Assembly (NCBI GenBank): GCA_028279985.1
Contig: JANQMR010000018.1
Span: 124,001 to 188,000, forward strand
Direction of reading: 5' to 3'
Source of the DNA: Woeseiaceae bacterium
Lineage (GTDB): Bacteria > Pseudomonadota > Gammaproteobacteria > Steroidobacterales > Woeseiaceae
Length of the DNA stretch: 64,000 nucleotides
Below the pieces are notes generated by a model. The model was not told the DNA's origin, did not search any database, and saw only the letters and a program-made list of their open reading frames with translations. The position numbers and the translations under genes were made by a program. This document shows positions 8,041-16,365 of this stretch, piece by piece; within the stretch, counting starts at the first letter, position 1; every line of letters begins with the position of its first letter.

Positions 8041-9687
8041 TCAGTCGCGCGCCTCCGCGCTGGCATCGCGCAGTGCCTTGAATTCGCTGCCCTCCGCCCA
8101 GTTGGGCCACTCCTCGCTATTGCCGAGCCGTTCGGCGACCGCGTGGATCAATTGGGCGTCGCGAACGATGCCGCTCAGATCCCAGTCGGGCGACCATTCG
8201 TCGCTCTGCTGGTGATAGTCTTCCGCAGCATAAGCCGCCCTTATCTGCGCCGCGCGCTCGGTCCCGCCATCGACGAGATCGCTGCCCGAGCGGAAGCTGA
8301 CGGCCGGTACGCCGACCTGCGCGAAGGCGAAATGGTCGGAGCGGAAAAAGCTGCCCGCTGCCGGGTTGGGGTCGGGCGAATAGCGCCGCTCCATCTTTGC
8401 CGCTTCTTCGATCATAACGTCGAGCAGACCGAGCTTGGCGCTGCCCGAGATCGAGAAATCCCGGGTCGGGCCGTGCACGCCGGGCGCGTCGGTGTTGATC
8501 ACCCCGACCGTCGTCTCCAACGGATAGAGTGGATTGGCGGCATAATACTTCGCGCCCAGCAGCCCGCTTTCCTCCGCACCGACGGCAAGAAAGACGAGGC
8601 TGCGCCCGGTACCTCCGCCCTGCACGAATGCGCGGCCCATCTCGATCATCAGCGCCATTCCCGTGGCATTGTCGATCGCGCCGTTGTAGATGGTGTCGCC
8701 CGTTTCGTCGGGTTCGCCGACCCCCAGGTGGTCATGGTGTCCGGTGAAGACGATATGCTCGTCGGGGCGCTCGGTCCCGGGCAGTATGCCGACGACATTC
8801 TTCGCGGCGATCCGGTCGCTCCGGGCGAGCAGGGTGGCATCGATGGTCGCGCCCAGATCCATCGGCTGGAAATCGCGGCGCTGCGCCATCGCCTTGGCGT
8901 CTTCATAGCTCGTGCCTGCCGCCTCGAAGATCCGGCTGGCGATATCGACATGCATCCAGCCCTGCAGCGCCGTATGCGCCGCCGCGGGGTCCTTGCGGAC
9001 GATATCCAAAGTCACATCGTTGCCGCTGGCGATGACGCCCCAGGGATAGCTGGCCGGTTTGGTCTCGTGGATGACCAGCACGCCCGCCGCACCGCGCCGC
9101 GCGGCTTCCTCATATTTGTAGGTCCAGCGACCGTAATAGGTCATCGCCTCGCCGCCGAAACTGCCCTCGCCGCCTTCGAAATCGGGGTCGTTGACCAGGG
9201 CCACGATCACCTTGCCCGCGACGTCGAAATCCTTGAAATCGGACCAGTCGCGCTCGGGCGCGTGGGTACCGTATCCGACGAATATCAAGGGCACGTCGTC
9301 GAGCCGGACCTCTGCCATGCCGTTGACGGGCGAGCGCACGGCGAGATCCCGGTCCTGCACCATGGCGACGCGTTCGCCGCCGATGTCGATGAAAAGCAGC
9401 GGATCGTCGACCATGGTCGAACGCTTGAGAATCACGTCCTGCGTCCAGGCCCGCGAGCCGTCCGGCCGCAAGTCGCCGCCCGGCTCAAGCCCGATGCTGG
9501 CGAAGGCGCCGGACAGGTAGGCGACCGTCTTGTCCTCACCCGGCGTGCCCGGCGCGCGGCCTTCGAACCAGTCGTCCGACAAAGTGCGGATATGTTGGTC
9601 GATGCGCTCGACGGAAAAGTCCTGCGCGGCGGCGGGGAGGGAGGCGGCAAGCGCGATGGCGCTGGCGGCGGCAAGCAAGCGGGTCAT
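8041..9687 (-). CDS. Secreted M28-family zinc metallopeptidase
   Basis: This 548-residue protein has a signal peptide (MTRLLAAASAIALAASLPAA, then AQ). A protease-associated domain is followed by the M28 catalytic core with zinc ligands visible in TGHHDHLGVG, NGAIDNATG, AVGAEESGLLGA, VINTDAPG and FFRSDHFAFAQVGVPA. Family members are aminopeptidases or glutamate carboxypeptidase-like enzymes acting in the periplasm or outside. The codon and residue style (alanine-rich signal, long PA domain) reminded me of alphaproteobacterial homologues, which would imply transfer, but I cannot test that here. The 233 bases upstream of its start hold nothing I recognise. Confidence 0.88.
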   Translation of the reverse strand: MTRLLAAASAIALAASLPAAAQDFSVERIDQHIRTLSDDWFEGRAPGTPGEDKTVAYLSGAFASIGLEPGGDLRPDGSRAWTQDVILKRSTMVDDPLLFIDIGGERVAMVQDRDLAVRSPVNGMAEVRLDDVPLIFVGYGTHAPERDWSDFKDFDVAGKVIVALVNDPDFEGGEGSFGGEAMTYYGRWTYKYEEAARRGAAGVLVIHETKPASYPWGVIASGNDVTLDIVRKDPAAAHTALQGWMHVDIASRIFEAAGTSYEDAKAMAQRRDFQPMDLGATIDATLLARSDRIAAKNVVGILPGTERPDEHIVFTGHHDHLGVGEPDETGDTIYNGAIDNATGMALMIEMGRAFVQGGGTGRSLVFLAVGAEESGLLGAKYYAANPLYPLETTVGVINTDAPGVHGPTRDFSISGSAKLGLLDVMIEEAAKMERRYSPDPNPAAGSFFRSDHFAFAQVGVPAVSFRSGSDLVDGGTERAAQIRAAYAAEDYHQQSDEWSPDWDLSGIVRDAQLIHAVAERLGNSEEWPNWAEGSEFKALRDASAEARD

Positions 9688-9920
9688 AGAAGTCTCCTGG
9701 AAATGGATCGCCGCGACCCCTATCTCTACCTCTGATAACGGGTCGGGGCCTCGGTCGAAAAGCGTCGGTCCTTCCTAATACATGTCGAACGGATAGTCCA
9801 CATCAAGGGACCATTATGTCAGGAGTGAAACCGTCGGAGCGAGCTGAAACCGCGCCGATGAGCGCAGATCGAGGTGTTTCTGCACAGATCAGCTAGCTGA
9901 GGGTTCGAGCCAATACCAAT

Positions 9921-10334
9921 CTACAGCTCAACAAGGCTGCCGCGAATCCAAATTCGCAATGTTTCGTAGTTGCAGGTGCCCGCCTCCAGCTTATCTATAA
10001 GAAACTTGTGCGCCTCAACATTGTCGGCTTGAATTTTCCATCCGTTGAGACGAAGAAAGACATCGGAAGCAAAAAACGCGATTCTCTTGTTTCCGTCAAC
10101 GAATGCATGATTCAGTAGCAACGATTCGAACATCGCGGCCGCCATAGACGGAAGGTCGTCGTAGTAACCCGTCTGCGGCCGAAATAACGCACTTTCCAAA
10201 AGCCCTTGATCACGAACCCCCGTAGCTCCGCCGAATCTGTCGATGAGCCTTTCGTGAATAGTTAAAACTTCTTCTAGCGACAGAAACTTGACAGGATCAC
10301 TGTGCAAGGCGCCGGCCGAGTTCTTCGTTTTCAT
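9921..10334 (-). CDS. Doc-type (Fic fold) toxin
   Basis: The protein has up to 137 residues with the Fic/Doc signature HAFVDGNKRIAFFASDVFL, the Doc version of HxFx(D/E)GNGR in which NKR replaces NGR. Doc proteins phosphorylate EF-Tu and block translation. The LIDRFGGATGVRDQGLLESAL segment is also typical. The ATG at 10334 overlaps the antitoxin gene by 38 bases; an in-frame TTG at 10307 would shorten the overlap. It is encoded just downstream of its antitoxin. A 31-bp fragment of a closely related doc sequence sits at 13314-13344. Confidence 0.87.
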   Translation of the reverse strand: MKTKNSAGALHSDPVKFLSLEEVLTIHERLIDRFGGATGVRDQGLLESALFRPQTGYYDDLPSMAAAMFESLLLNHAFVDGNKRIAFFASDVFLRLNGWKIQADNVEAHKFLIDKLEAGTCNYETLRIWIRGSLVEL

Positions 10335-10509
10335 CCATGGAGGATTCGAGGTGGTCCATTACTACTGGGCGCAGTCGGCGCTTGCGCACATAATCCGCAA
10401 TAGCATCGGTAAGCAGGCCAGAAATGCTCTGGCGAGACTCGCGCGCAATTTCCTGCAGCGCGGCCCATTCTGCCTCTTCTACCTGTGAGCTAATCTTTAC
10501 TACAGCCAT
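10297..10509 (-). CDS. Ribbon-helix-helix-type antitoxin of the Doc pair
   Basis: This roughly 70-residue protein opens MAVVKISSQVEEAEWAALQE. A short beta strand followed by two helices (SISGLLTDAIADYVRKR) is typical of CopG/Arc-like antitoxins. The acidic C-terminal tail (MDHLESSMDENEELGRRL) would bind the toxin. A start at 10509 is preferred because the palindrome TCTTCATGAAGA then lies just upstream as a likely operator; an in-frame ATG at 10524 is the alternative. It precedes and overlaps doc, the normal order. Confidence 0.75.
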   Translation of the reverse strand: MAVVKISSQVEEAEWAALQEIARESRQSISGLLTDAIADYVRKRRLRPVVMDHLESSMDENEELGRRLAQ

Positions 10510-10517
10510 AATCGAAT

Positions 10518-10529
10518 TCTTCATGAAGA
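10518..10529. promoter_or_regulatory. Candidate operator of the Doc toxin-antitoxin operon
   Basis: The perfect 12-bp palindrome TCTTCATGAAGA lies directly before the preferred antitoxin start, with another TTCATGAA close by. Ribbon-helix-helix antitoxins commonly bind such short palindromes to repress their operon. The assignment rests on position and symmetry only. Confidence 0.4.
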
Positions 10530-10629
10530 TTCATGAAATGTCAAGACCTTAATAATGACCATCTCAACAAGTCCACGTGGTACTTAAAGAGACGCCGCCC
10601 CTTGCCCCTCCTGGGGCTTCCGCGATCAC

Positions 10630-11091
10630 TCAGGACTCTGCCGCAGGCAGCCACGTCAGTGAGGAGTGGTGCAAGGAGATGAGAACCCGCCCATCCAGTT
10701 TGTGATAAGCGAAGGTATAGTCGGCGCGCGTGGCATTGCCGTCGCCGTCGACGAAGGTGTAATGCCCCATATCCTTGTAGCCGAGCCCCCCTGCCTTCAA
10801 AATCGGGCCCGCGGCGCTCTGGAATTCCACCCGCTTCCAACCTCGCTTGAGAAAGCCGTCGTCGTAGGGGTAGTTTGGATCGCCACCCACGAAGTAGGCT
10901 CTTGCGCCGGCGCGGTCGAGCCGAATGACGTCCGCCAAAGTGGGCTTGAAAAGCAGGGGCTCGTCCGGCGTCCCGAAGTCGTAGAGCTCCAACAGCCTGT
11001 CTATGTCTCGCTCGATGACGTACTTGGCCCATGCGCGTTGCGCAGCGACGACTTCGGCTTTGGTCATAGGCTCGAACGTGCGCTCAGACAT
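10630..11091 (-). CDS. NTF2/SnoaL-like fold protein
   Basis: The protein has 153 residues. It resembles the SnoaL/CaMKII-association-domain group of small cone-fold proteins: a helical start (AEVVAAQRAWAKYVIERD IDRLLELYD), then DEPLLFKPTLADVIRLDRAG, GGDPNYPYDDGF and a sheet ending DYTFAYHKLDGRVLISLHHSSL. Members bind small ligands or serve as oligomerisation modules; no catalytic role can be assigned. It is flanked by the Doc antitoxin and a divergent S9 peptidase gene and has no visible operon partner. Confidence 0.6.
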   Translation of the reverse strand: MSERTFEPMTKAEVVAAQRAWAKYVIERDIDRLLELYDFGTPDEPLLFKPTLADVIRLDRAGARAYFVGGDPNYPYDDGFLKRGWKRVEFQSAAGPILKAGGLGYKDMGHYTFVDGDGNATRADYTFAYHKLDGRVLISLHHSSLTWLPAAES

Positions 11092-11262
11092 TTCTCACAC
11101 TCCCCGGTCGTTCTAGATCGGTTTTCCTCTATGGTATCTCTTTGCAAAAATGCTCGGTAGGAAGCGCTCACTGCAGACCATGCCACTCTTGCGGAAGAGG
11201 GGCTTGCCATAACCGGCTGCCTATCTAAACTGTGCGATTCGCCGAAATGTCCCGGGGGTACC

Positions 11263-13431
11263 ATGCGCCATATTGCCCGCTTCACCGTCCTGCTCGTCCT
11301 GGCAACGCCGGTCTGCGCCGAGCCGTTTACCGCCGAACACCTTGTAATGATCGACAGAATCGGCGCGCCCGCGGTCTCGCCGGACGGCAGCACAGTGGTA
11401 TATCCAGTGCGACATACCGATCTCGATGCCGACAAGGGCCGCTACGATCTGTGGATCAGCCCGGTCGCCGGCGGTGACGCACGGCGCCTTACGACGCACG
11501 AGGCAAACGATACATCGCCGGCCTGGTCGCCTGATGGGCGGCATATCCTGTTCCTATCCAAGCGCGGTGACGCCACTCAGGTTTGGCGCTTGCCCGTCGA
11601 CGCCGGCGAGGCGCAGCCGGTGACCGACCTGCCGCTGGATGTCGCGACGTTCCGTGTTTCCCCGACGGGAGACAAGCTCGTCGTTTCCATGTCCGTGTAT
11701 CTTGATTGCGACGATCTTGCCTGCACGGCAGAACGTATGGCCGCTGATAAGGACAACAAAGTCACGGCGAAACAGTACGACCAACTCTTCATACGCCACT
11801 GGGACCATTGGCTCGACGAAAGACGCTCGCAGCTTTATTCGATCGCGCTCAATGACGATGGTATTGCCCATGACATTGACGATCGCGCGCCCGTTCGCAT
11901 AACGCTGCTCGACGCCGACGTGCCTTCACGGGTGTGGGGTAGCAACGAGGAATACGCGATATCACCGGACGGCGAGACGCTGTTCTTCGCGGCACGCCTG
12001 CGTAACGCGGACGAACCGACGTCGACCAATTTCGATATCTACTCCGTGTCGCTGCGCGACCCGGGCAAGCCGAAAAACCTGACTGAGGACAACGAGGCCT
12101 GGGACACTGCGCCGATCGTCAGCCCCGACGGGCGGTACCTCGTCTACAAGGCTATGTCGCGGCCCGGGTTCGAGGCCGACCAGTACCAGGTCGTCCTTCA
12201 CGACTTGCGTTCCGGCAGAAAAGAAATACTCACCGAAAACTGGGACCGGTCGCCGTCGACGATCACGTTTGCACAGGACGGTCGATCGATCCTGATGGCC
12301 GCACAGGACGTTGGCCACAAGACGCTTTGGCAGCTCGGCATCGATGGCGGCGAGCCCGTCAAACTGGTAGGCGGCGGAACAGTGGGGTCGTTCGATGCAG
12401 CCGACGATCACATCGTCTATGCAATGAACAGCCTCAAATCGCCGAACGAGCTCTACGTGTTCGACAATGACACGGGCGACAGCCGCAAGATCACGGACGT
12501 AGCCTCGCGCACGCTTGCGGGCGTGGCGATGGGCGATTACGAGCAGTTCTCCTTCGAAGGCGCAGGCGGAGCTACCGTCTACGGATTCGTGGTCAAGCCC
12601 GCCGGGTTCGAGCGTGGCGAGTCCTACCCGGTAGCGTTCCTGATTCACGGCGGACCGCAGGGCAGCTTCTCGAACAATTTTCACTATCGATGGAACCCGC
12701 AAACCTATGCGGGTCAGGGCTTCGCGGCCGTCATGATCGATTTTCACGGCTCGACCGGGTATGGCCAGGCATTTACCGACAGCATCTCGGGTGACTGGGG
12801 CGGTAAACCCCTGGAGGACCTCAAGCTCGGCCTCGACGCCGCGTTGGCGCAGTTCGACTTCCTCGACGGTGACCGGGTCTGCGCACTCGGCGCTTCTTAC
12901 GGCGGCTACATGATCAACTGGATTGCGAGCCAGTGGCCCGATCGCTTCCGCTGCCTCGTGAACCACGATGGCGTGTTCGACAATCGTTCGATGTACTACA
13001 CCACCGAGGAGTTATGGTTTCCAGAGTGGGAGCACGGCGGTCCGTACTACCTGAATCCGGAGGGGCACGAGAAGCACAACCCCGCCCTATATGTCGACCA
13101 GTGGCAGACCCCGATGCTCGTCATACACGGCGAGCTGGACTACAGGGTGCCGGTCACACAAGGTATCGCCGCGTTCACCGCGTTGCAACGCCAGGGCATC
13201 GAGAGCCGCTTCCTGTACTTCCCGGACGAGAATCACTGGGTGTTGAAGCCGCACAACTCCATGCACTGGCATGAGCAGGTCAATGGCTGGTTGCACAAGT
13301 ACCTTAGTGAATGCACGAGCCCCTGTAGCTCCGCCGAATCTGTCCCGGCGTTTTCAATCACGTACTTGACTCGCAGCCCGCTAATGAGGTCCTCTGTCGC
13401 AGCTTCGTCAACACCCTTTTCGGCCAAATAG
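11263..13431 (+). CDS. Secreted S9-family prolyl oligopeptidase (acylaminoacyl-peptidase-like) with aberrant C-terminal tail
   Basis: A signal peptide (MRHIARFTVLLVLATPVCA) is followed by a WD40/TolB-like beta-propeller (repeats such as APAVSPDGSTVVYPV and SPAWSPDGRHILFLS) and an alpha/beta hydrolase domain. The nucleophile is in GASYGGYM near residue 547, with the acid and histidine in GELDYRVP and DENHWV. It should cleave short peptides outside the cytoplasm. Family proteins normally end close to VNGWLHKYL. Here the frame runs about 40 residues further, first through a 31-bp antisense relic of a doc gene and then through unrelated sequence. The native stop therefore appears to have been lost by recombination. 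Confidence 0.87.
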   Translation: MRHIARFTVLLVLATPVCAEPFTAEHLVMIDRIGAPAVSPDGSTVVYPVRHTDLDADKGRYDLWISPVAGGDARRLTTHEANDTSPAWSPDGRHILFLSKRGDATQVWRLPVDAGEAQPVTDLPLDVATFRVSPTGDKLVVSMSVYLDCDDLACTAERMAADKDNKVTAKQYDQLFIRHWDHWLDERRSQLYSIALNDDGIAHDIDDRAPVRITLLDADVPSRVWGSNEEYAISPDGETLFFAARLRNADEPTSTNFDIYSVSLRDPGKPKNLTEDNEAWDTAPIVSPDGRYLVYKAMSRPGFEADQYQVVLHDLRSGRKEILTENWDRSPSTITFAQDGRSILMAAQDVGHKTLWQLGIDGGEPVKLVGGGTVGSFDAADDHIVYAMNSLKSPNELYVFDNDTGDSRKITDVASRTLAGVAMGDYEQFSFEGAGGATVYGFVVKPAGFERGESYPVAFLIHGGPQGSFSNNFHYRWNPQTYAGQGFAAVMIDFHGSTGYGQAFTDSISGDWGGKPLEDLKLGLDAALAQFDFLDGDRVCALGASYGGYMINWIASQWPDRFRCLVNHDGVFDNRSMYYTTEELWFPEWEHGGPYYLNPEGHEKHNPALYVDQWQTPMLVIHGELDYRVPVTQGIAAFTALQRQGIESRFLYFPDENHWVLKPHNSMHWHEQVNGWLHKYLSECTSPCSSAESVPAFSITYLTRSPLMRSSVAASSTPFSAK
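13314..13344 (-). pseudogene. Relic of a doc toxin gene
   Basis: These 31 bases match 10211-10241 within the doc gene at 29 positions. Read on the minus strand they encode DRFGGATGAR, the same Doc motif (DRFGGATGVR). The frame closes with a stop a few codons upstream. This marks a recombination joint at the border between the S9 gene and the lower-GC island. Confidence 0.6.
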
Positions 13432-13514
13432 CTAGAGTACGTAACTCAATCGCCTGATCATGCTGCCCTAGTTTTTCGTGCAATCGAACATTGACCAAAG
13501 GATCGTTGATACTG

Positions 13515-13832
13515 TCATTTAAGCGAATAGTCTATCGTCCTATCGGACATTGTCTCGCGTACGATTTCCTCGAAGTCTGTAATCAACTGTCCGCTAGGCC
13601 TTACTGTATCGATCAATTGCGCACAGTAGTCGCACTGATCCACATGTTCACCAAAACGATCTCTTATCTTTTCATCTGTGCCAAAGCACAGCACCGCCTC
13701 ATAGGGCAAATGATCCTTCCAGTCACCGGCAACACCGGCAAGTGCCTCCATGTCACTCAGCATGAATACTTCCTCTTCGGAGGTCACATCCGTGTTGATA
13801 GCCTCGAGGGCTTCTGTCGTTGGCGTGGTCAC
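13515..13832 (-). CDS. Small zinc-finger protein, candidate anti-sigma partner
   Basis: This 105-residue, acidic protein has the sequence GEHVDQCDYCAQLID, an HxxxCxxC arrangement like that of zinc-binding anti-sigma domains. A preceding cysteine/helix region (EAVLCFGTDEKIRDRF) fits the same fold. It has no transmembrane segment, so it would act in the cytoplasm. It follows the ECF sigma gene by 73 bases on the same strand, the usual place for the cognate anti-sigma factor. The role is inferred from motif and location. Base composition is clearly lower in GC than the surrounding chromosome. Confidence 0.55.
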   Translation of the reverse strand: MTTPTTEALEAINTDVTSEEEVFMLSDMEALAGVAGDWKDHLPYEAVLCFGTDEKIRDRFGEHVDQCDYCAQLIDTVRPSGQLITDFEEIVRETMSDRTIDYSLK

Positions 13833-13905
13833 AATCTTCTCTTTATCGCTTTCTCTACTATCAATAAACTCGGGAATCCGGCGTTTTTCACATCTAAATC
13901 ACCTT

Positions 13906-14466
13906 CTATTTCAATGATTTAGAAAATTGTGCGGCGGATTGGCCTTCTCGGTCACTCAAATTCGCCAAAATCACGGCGATGCGTTTCTTCAATCGATAAA
14001 TTCGCGTAGCCGCCGCTCTGTAACTAATTCCAAGCTGTGAGGCAACCTCTCTGGTCGAATAGCCGGCACAAATTCGCTCCAAGAGTTCCCTTTCCGAGTG
14101 TTTGAGCCGCCTACCTGCTAGATTCAGTTGTTCCCGCCACTCTTCAGACGACCCTCGAGTTTCGGCGATGTCGCCTTCTATAGATTCCACTTGTACCGCG
14201 CTCCTATGCTCATCAGCGAGAACATTCAATGCAACTCTCACTAGGTAGGCCGTTGCTTCGCGGTCTGTTTGTACCTTTTCATACCCTCGGTAGCGCAGGA
14301 AACGCTCCATCGCTGCTTGCGTACATTCTTGACTGAGGTCTGCGTTTCCACCCGTTCTTCGATACAGCGTATAGTACACTCGCGGATACATTGCCTTGAA
14401 CCACTCATTCCAGGCATCGACATTGTTGGAATCAGCCAGTACGCTTTGAGCAGTGCCTTCAATCAT
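13906..14466 (-). CDS. ECF-type RNA polymerase sigma factor
   Basis: The protein has 186 residues with sigma-70 region 2 (WFKAMYPRVYYTLYRRTGGN then LSQECTQAAMERFLRYRGY and ATAYLVRVALNVLADEHR) and region 4 as a helix-turn-helix (ICAGYSTREVASQLGISYRA then AATRIYRLKKRI). There is no region 3, as expected for ECF sigma factors. Its ATG overlaps the stop of the hydrolase gene (ATGA), so the hydrolase and its presumed regulator are translated together. A short zinc-finger protein follows. The operon likely controls itself. Confidence 0.82.
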   Translation of the reverse strand: MIEGTAQSVLADSNNVDAWNEWFKAMYPRVYYTLYRRTGGNADLSQECTQAAMERFLRYRGYEKVQTDREATAYLVRVALNVLADEHRSAVQVESIEGDIAETRGSSEEWREQLNLAGRRLKHSERELLERICAGYSTREVASQLGISYRAAATRIYRLKKRIAVILANLSDREGQSAAQFSKSLK

Positions 14467-15542
14467 AGCGAGCCAATACTTCGTGCGCGCAGCGTAACGA
14501 GCGCTCGGTTCGCAACGTCGAAAGGTGGACGTGCCTGCCGGGCGCCGTCTTTCACCACCAAGCTCAAGAACTGCCCGTAGCGATTGGGGTCTTCCTCGGG
14601 AGTGCTGCCGATCGTGCTGAATCTCTCGACAAGGAGTTGTTCGTACCGTTGAACAAACTGCAGTTTAGCCTCAACTTTTTCGTCCTCATCATCGCTTACA
14701 ATTTTCTGACATGTAATGTTAAAGCGTGTAGCGAAACCTTCTTGGAGATCGTTAGTCAACGCTCGATATCGATCGTCCAAATGGGATTCCGGCTCCTTAA
14801 TCTTGACGTGTCCATAATCGTATTCTTTAGGTTGCTTCTTTCTGAACCGGGCTGTGTCGGTGCAACGGTCGGTATCCGAGACCGCCTTGTCACGTGTCCC
14901 CATCACCATGCGTATGGGAATCTCCCGAGCCGACGAGTCGTTACTGTCGGGATCGTATATCCGGTGGTACGTCTCTGTTAGCAGCTTATCGCAAGACGTC
15001 CCACGAGCAAGCGAGCGCAGGTGCCTGTTAATCGCTAACCTTAGAATCCACGCTTTTCCCAAAATTTGCTTGAGCATAGCGCTGGCCATGCTGCCACTGA
15101 CCGGCGATGCAAACAGAGAGATTAGTGCGACCGAACTGGACGGGTGTTGGGCGGCCCGCTGGTTGCGCATTTCATCGACTAGTCCTTCTAATATGATCAA
15201 GCCGCCCATGCTGTGCCCAACCAAGTAGACCGCGTTTCCAATACTGATTTGTGTACCCACATCTGATAATAACTGCCGACCTACCGTGTGGGTGTCGTGA
15301 ACGAGAGGTCGTAGAATGCCGGACGGATAACCCCACAACAGAATATCTATCGTTGGGAGGTCTGGATCGTCAATGAGTAGCTCTGGGAACTTGGCCCAGG
15401 TCTTTTGGTAATGACCGCCTAATCCGTGAACGAATACCACGGTGTCCAAATCATCACGGGCCGTGTAGTACGCGGATCGCTTCGAGATGCGCACGATCTC
15501 ATGACCGTTGTTCTTCTTCTTTGCCAAGACCAAACACCCCAA
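14463..15542 (-). CDS. Alpha/beta hydrolase, lipase/SERAC1-like
   Basis: This protein of about 359 residues has the oxyanion segment VVFVHGLGGHYQKTWAKFPE, nucleophile elbow LVGHSMGGLI (Ser near residue 111), an acidic residue in MGTRDKAVSDTD and a histidine in YDYGHVKIKEPESHLDDRY. The last motif is close to the GHxxIxKP pattern of SERAC1/PGAP1-like phospholipid-acting hydrolases. No signal peptide is seen, so it would act in the cytoplasm or on the inner membrane face. The start is uncertain: TTG at 15542 or 15527. It is coupled by a 4-base overlap to an ECF sigma gene, which suggests a stress or defence effector under dedicated control. Confidence 0.72.
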   Translation of the reverse strand: MGCLVLAKKKNNGHEIVRISKRSAYYTARDDLDTVVFVHGLGGHYQKTWAKFPELLIDDPDLPTIDILLWGYPSGILRPLVHDTHTVGRQLLSDVGTQISIGNAVYLVGHSMGGLIILEGLVDEMRNQRAAQHPSSSVALISLFASPVSGSMASAMLKQILGKAWILRLAINRHLRSLARGTSCDKLLTETYHRIYDPDSNDSSAREIPIRMVMGTRDKAVSDTDRCTDTARFRKKQPKEYDYGHVKIKEPESHLDDRYRALTNDLQEGFATRFNITCQKIVSDDEDEKVEAKLQFVQRYEQLLVERFSTIGSTPEEDPNRYGQFLSLVVKDGARQARPPFDVANRALVTLRARSIGSL

Positions 15543-15814
15543 GCGCCGTGATGTAACGAGAACCTGAGCATCCGACTCTACAACCCGCCGCCTTCCTTGC
15601 CGTCTTCATATTCGTGGCACAAAACCCAGAAACGCCGGCTTCTTGCGCGTCAATAGCGTGCCATCCGGCAGAAACGTTTGGGACAGACGCAGCCGATTCT
15701 CAAGTGTTGGCCGCACTGCCGGCTGCAGAACAGCATGTGCGATTCTATTGTTACTAAAAGACCACAATACTGTGCATACGAAAATCCAACCATGGTGGCC
15801 AGTTGACGTCATAG

Positions 15815-16117
15815 AAGCGCGGCAACAGCCGCCTGTCCAATGCGGCCATGCTGCAAGTACCAAAGCGCATGGGTCGAACCGGCGTCACCGTCCACGGATT
15901 TCGATCCACTTTTCGGGACTGGTGTGCGGAATCTACGAACTATCCCGCCGACGTCGCCGAGATGACGCTCGCGCATACGCTGCGAGATAGGACCGAGGCG
16001 GCCTATCGGCACGGGGATCTATTGAACAAGCGAGCCCGATTGACGGCAGACTGGGCCCGCTTCTGCAACCAGCCGAAACCTTCGACAGCCGTGATTTCGA
16101 TACGGCGCGGTAGCTGA
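15815..16117 (+). pseudogene. Tyrosine recombinase (integrase), C-terminal fragment
   Basis: The frame carries RLSNAAMLQVPKRMGRTGVT then VHGFRSTFRDWCAES, MTLAHTLRDRTEAAYRHGDL and LLNKRARLTADWARFC. These are the box II region of P4-type integrases, with the catalytic H-x-x-R (HGFR) and the terminal tyrosine (AYRHGD). The N-terminal DNA-binding part and the first catalytic arginine are missing, and a stop lies just upstream. It points toward the 3' end of the tRNA-Ser gene about 700 bases away, a usual target of such enzymes, and marks this segment as a degraded island. Confidence 0.75.
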
Positions 16118-16142
16118 TAAAGCCCAGTCTGCCCGGAACAGC

Positions 16143-16337
16143 CTATTCCTTGGCGCTGTCCGTTCTGTCTTTCAGGTCGCAATACGCAAGGAACAGGTTA
16201 GTGTGGCGACGGTCGTGCTTGTCGATTCGGTTGTACGCCTTGCTCACCTTGTCCTCGATCACCTTGCAGGCGGTTTCGGTTTGCATGGCGCGACGACCGC
16301 CCGCTTCGCACAGCGCGGCCGATGCCAGCCGCGCCAA
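16143..16337 (-). CDS. Small hypothetical protein
   Basis: This reading frame of 64 residues contains TETACKVIEDKVSKAYNRID followed by KHDRRHTNLFLAYCDLKDRT. The charged helical composition and two cysteines look more protein-like than a random frame. No family is recognised and no strong ribosome-binding site is seen. It lies between the integrase fragment and a small membrane-protein gene. Confidence 0.3.
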   Translation of the reverse strand: MARLASAALCEAGGRRAMQTETACKVIEDKVSKAYNRIDKHDRRHTNLFLAYCDLKDRTDSAKE

Positions 16338-16365
16338 GTCAAGCGCTTCACCAAGAAGAAAGCGC

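Noticed and set aside
8008..9735. 575-residue plus-strand frame opposite the M28 peptidase
   Set aside because: Fully antisense to a recognisable peptidase; composition is of shadow type.
13233..13427. 64-residue minus-strand frame (MAEKGVDEAATEDLISGLRV)
   Set aside because: The first half looks protein-like, but it runs into the S9 gene and crosses the doc relic in another frame; at best a broken gene start.
15606..15863. 85-residue minus-strand frame before the integrase fragment
   Set aside because: No start context or family recognised; it overlaps the integrase fragment antisense.
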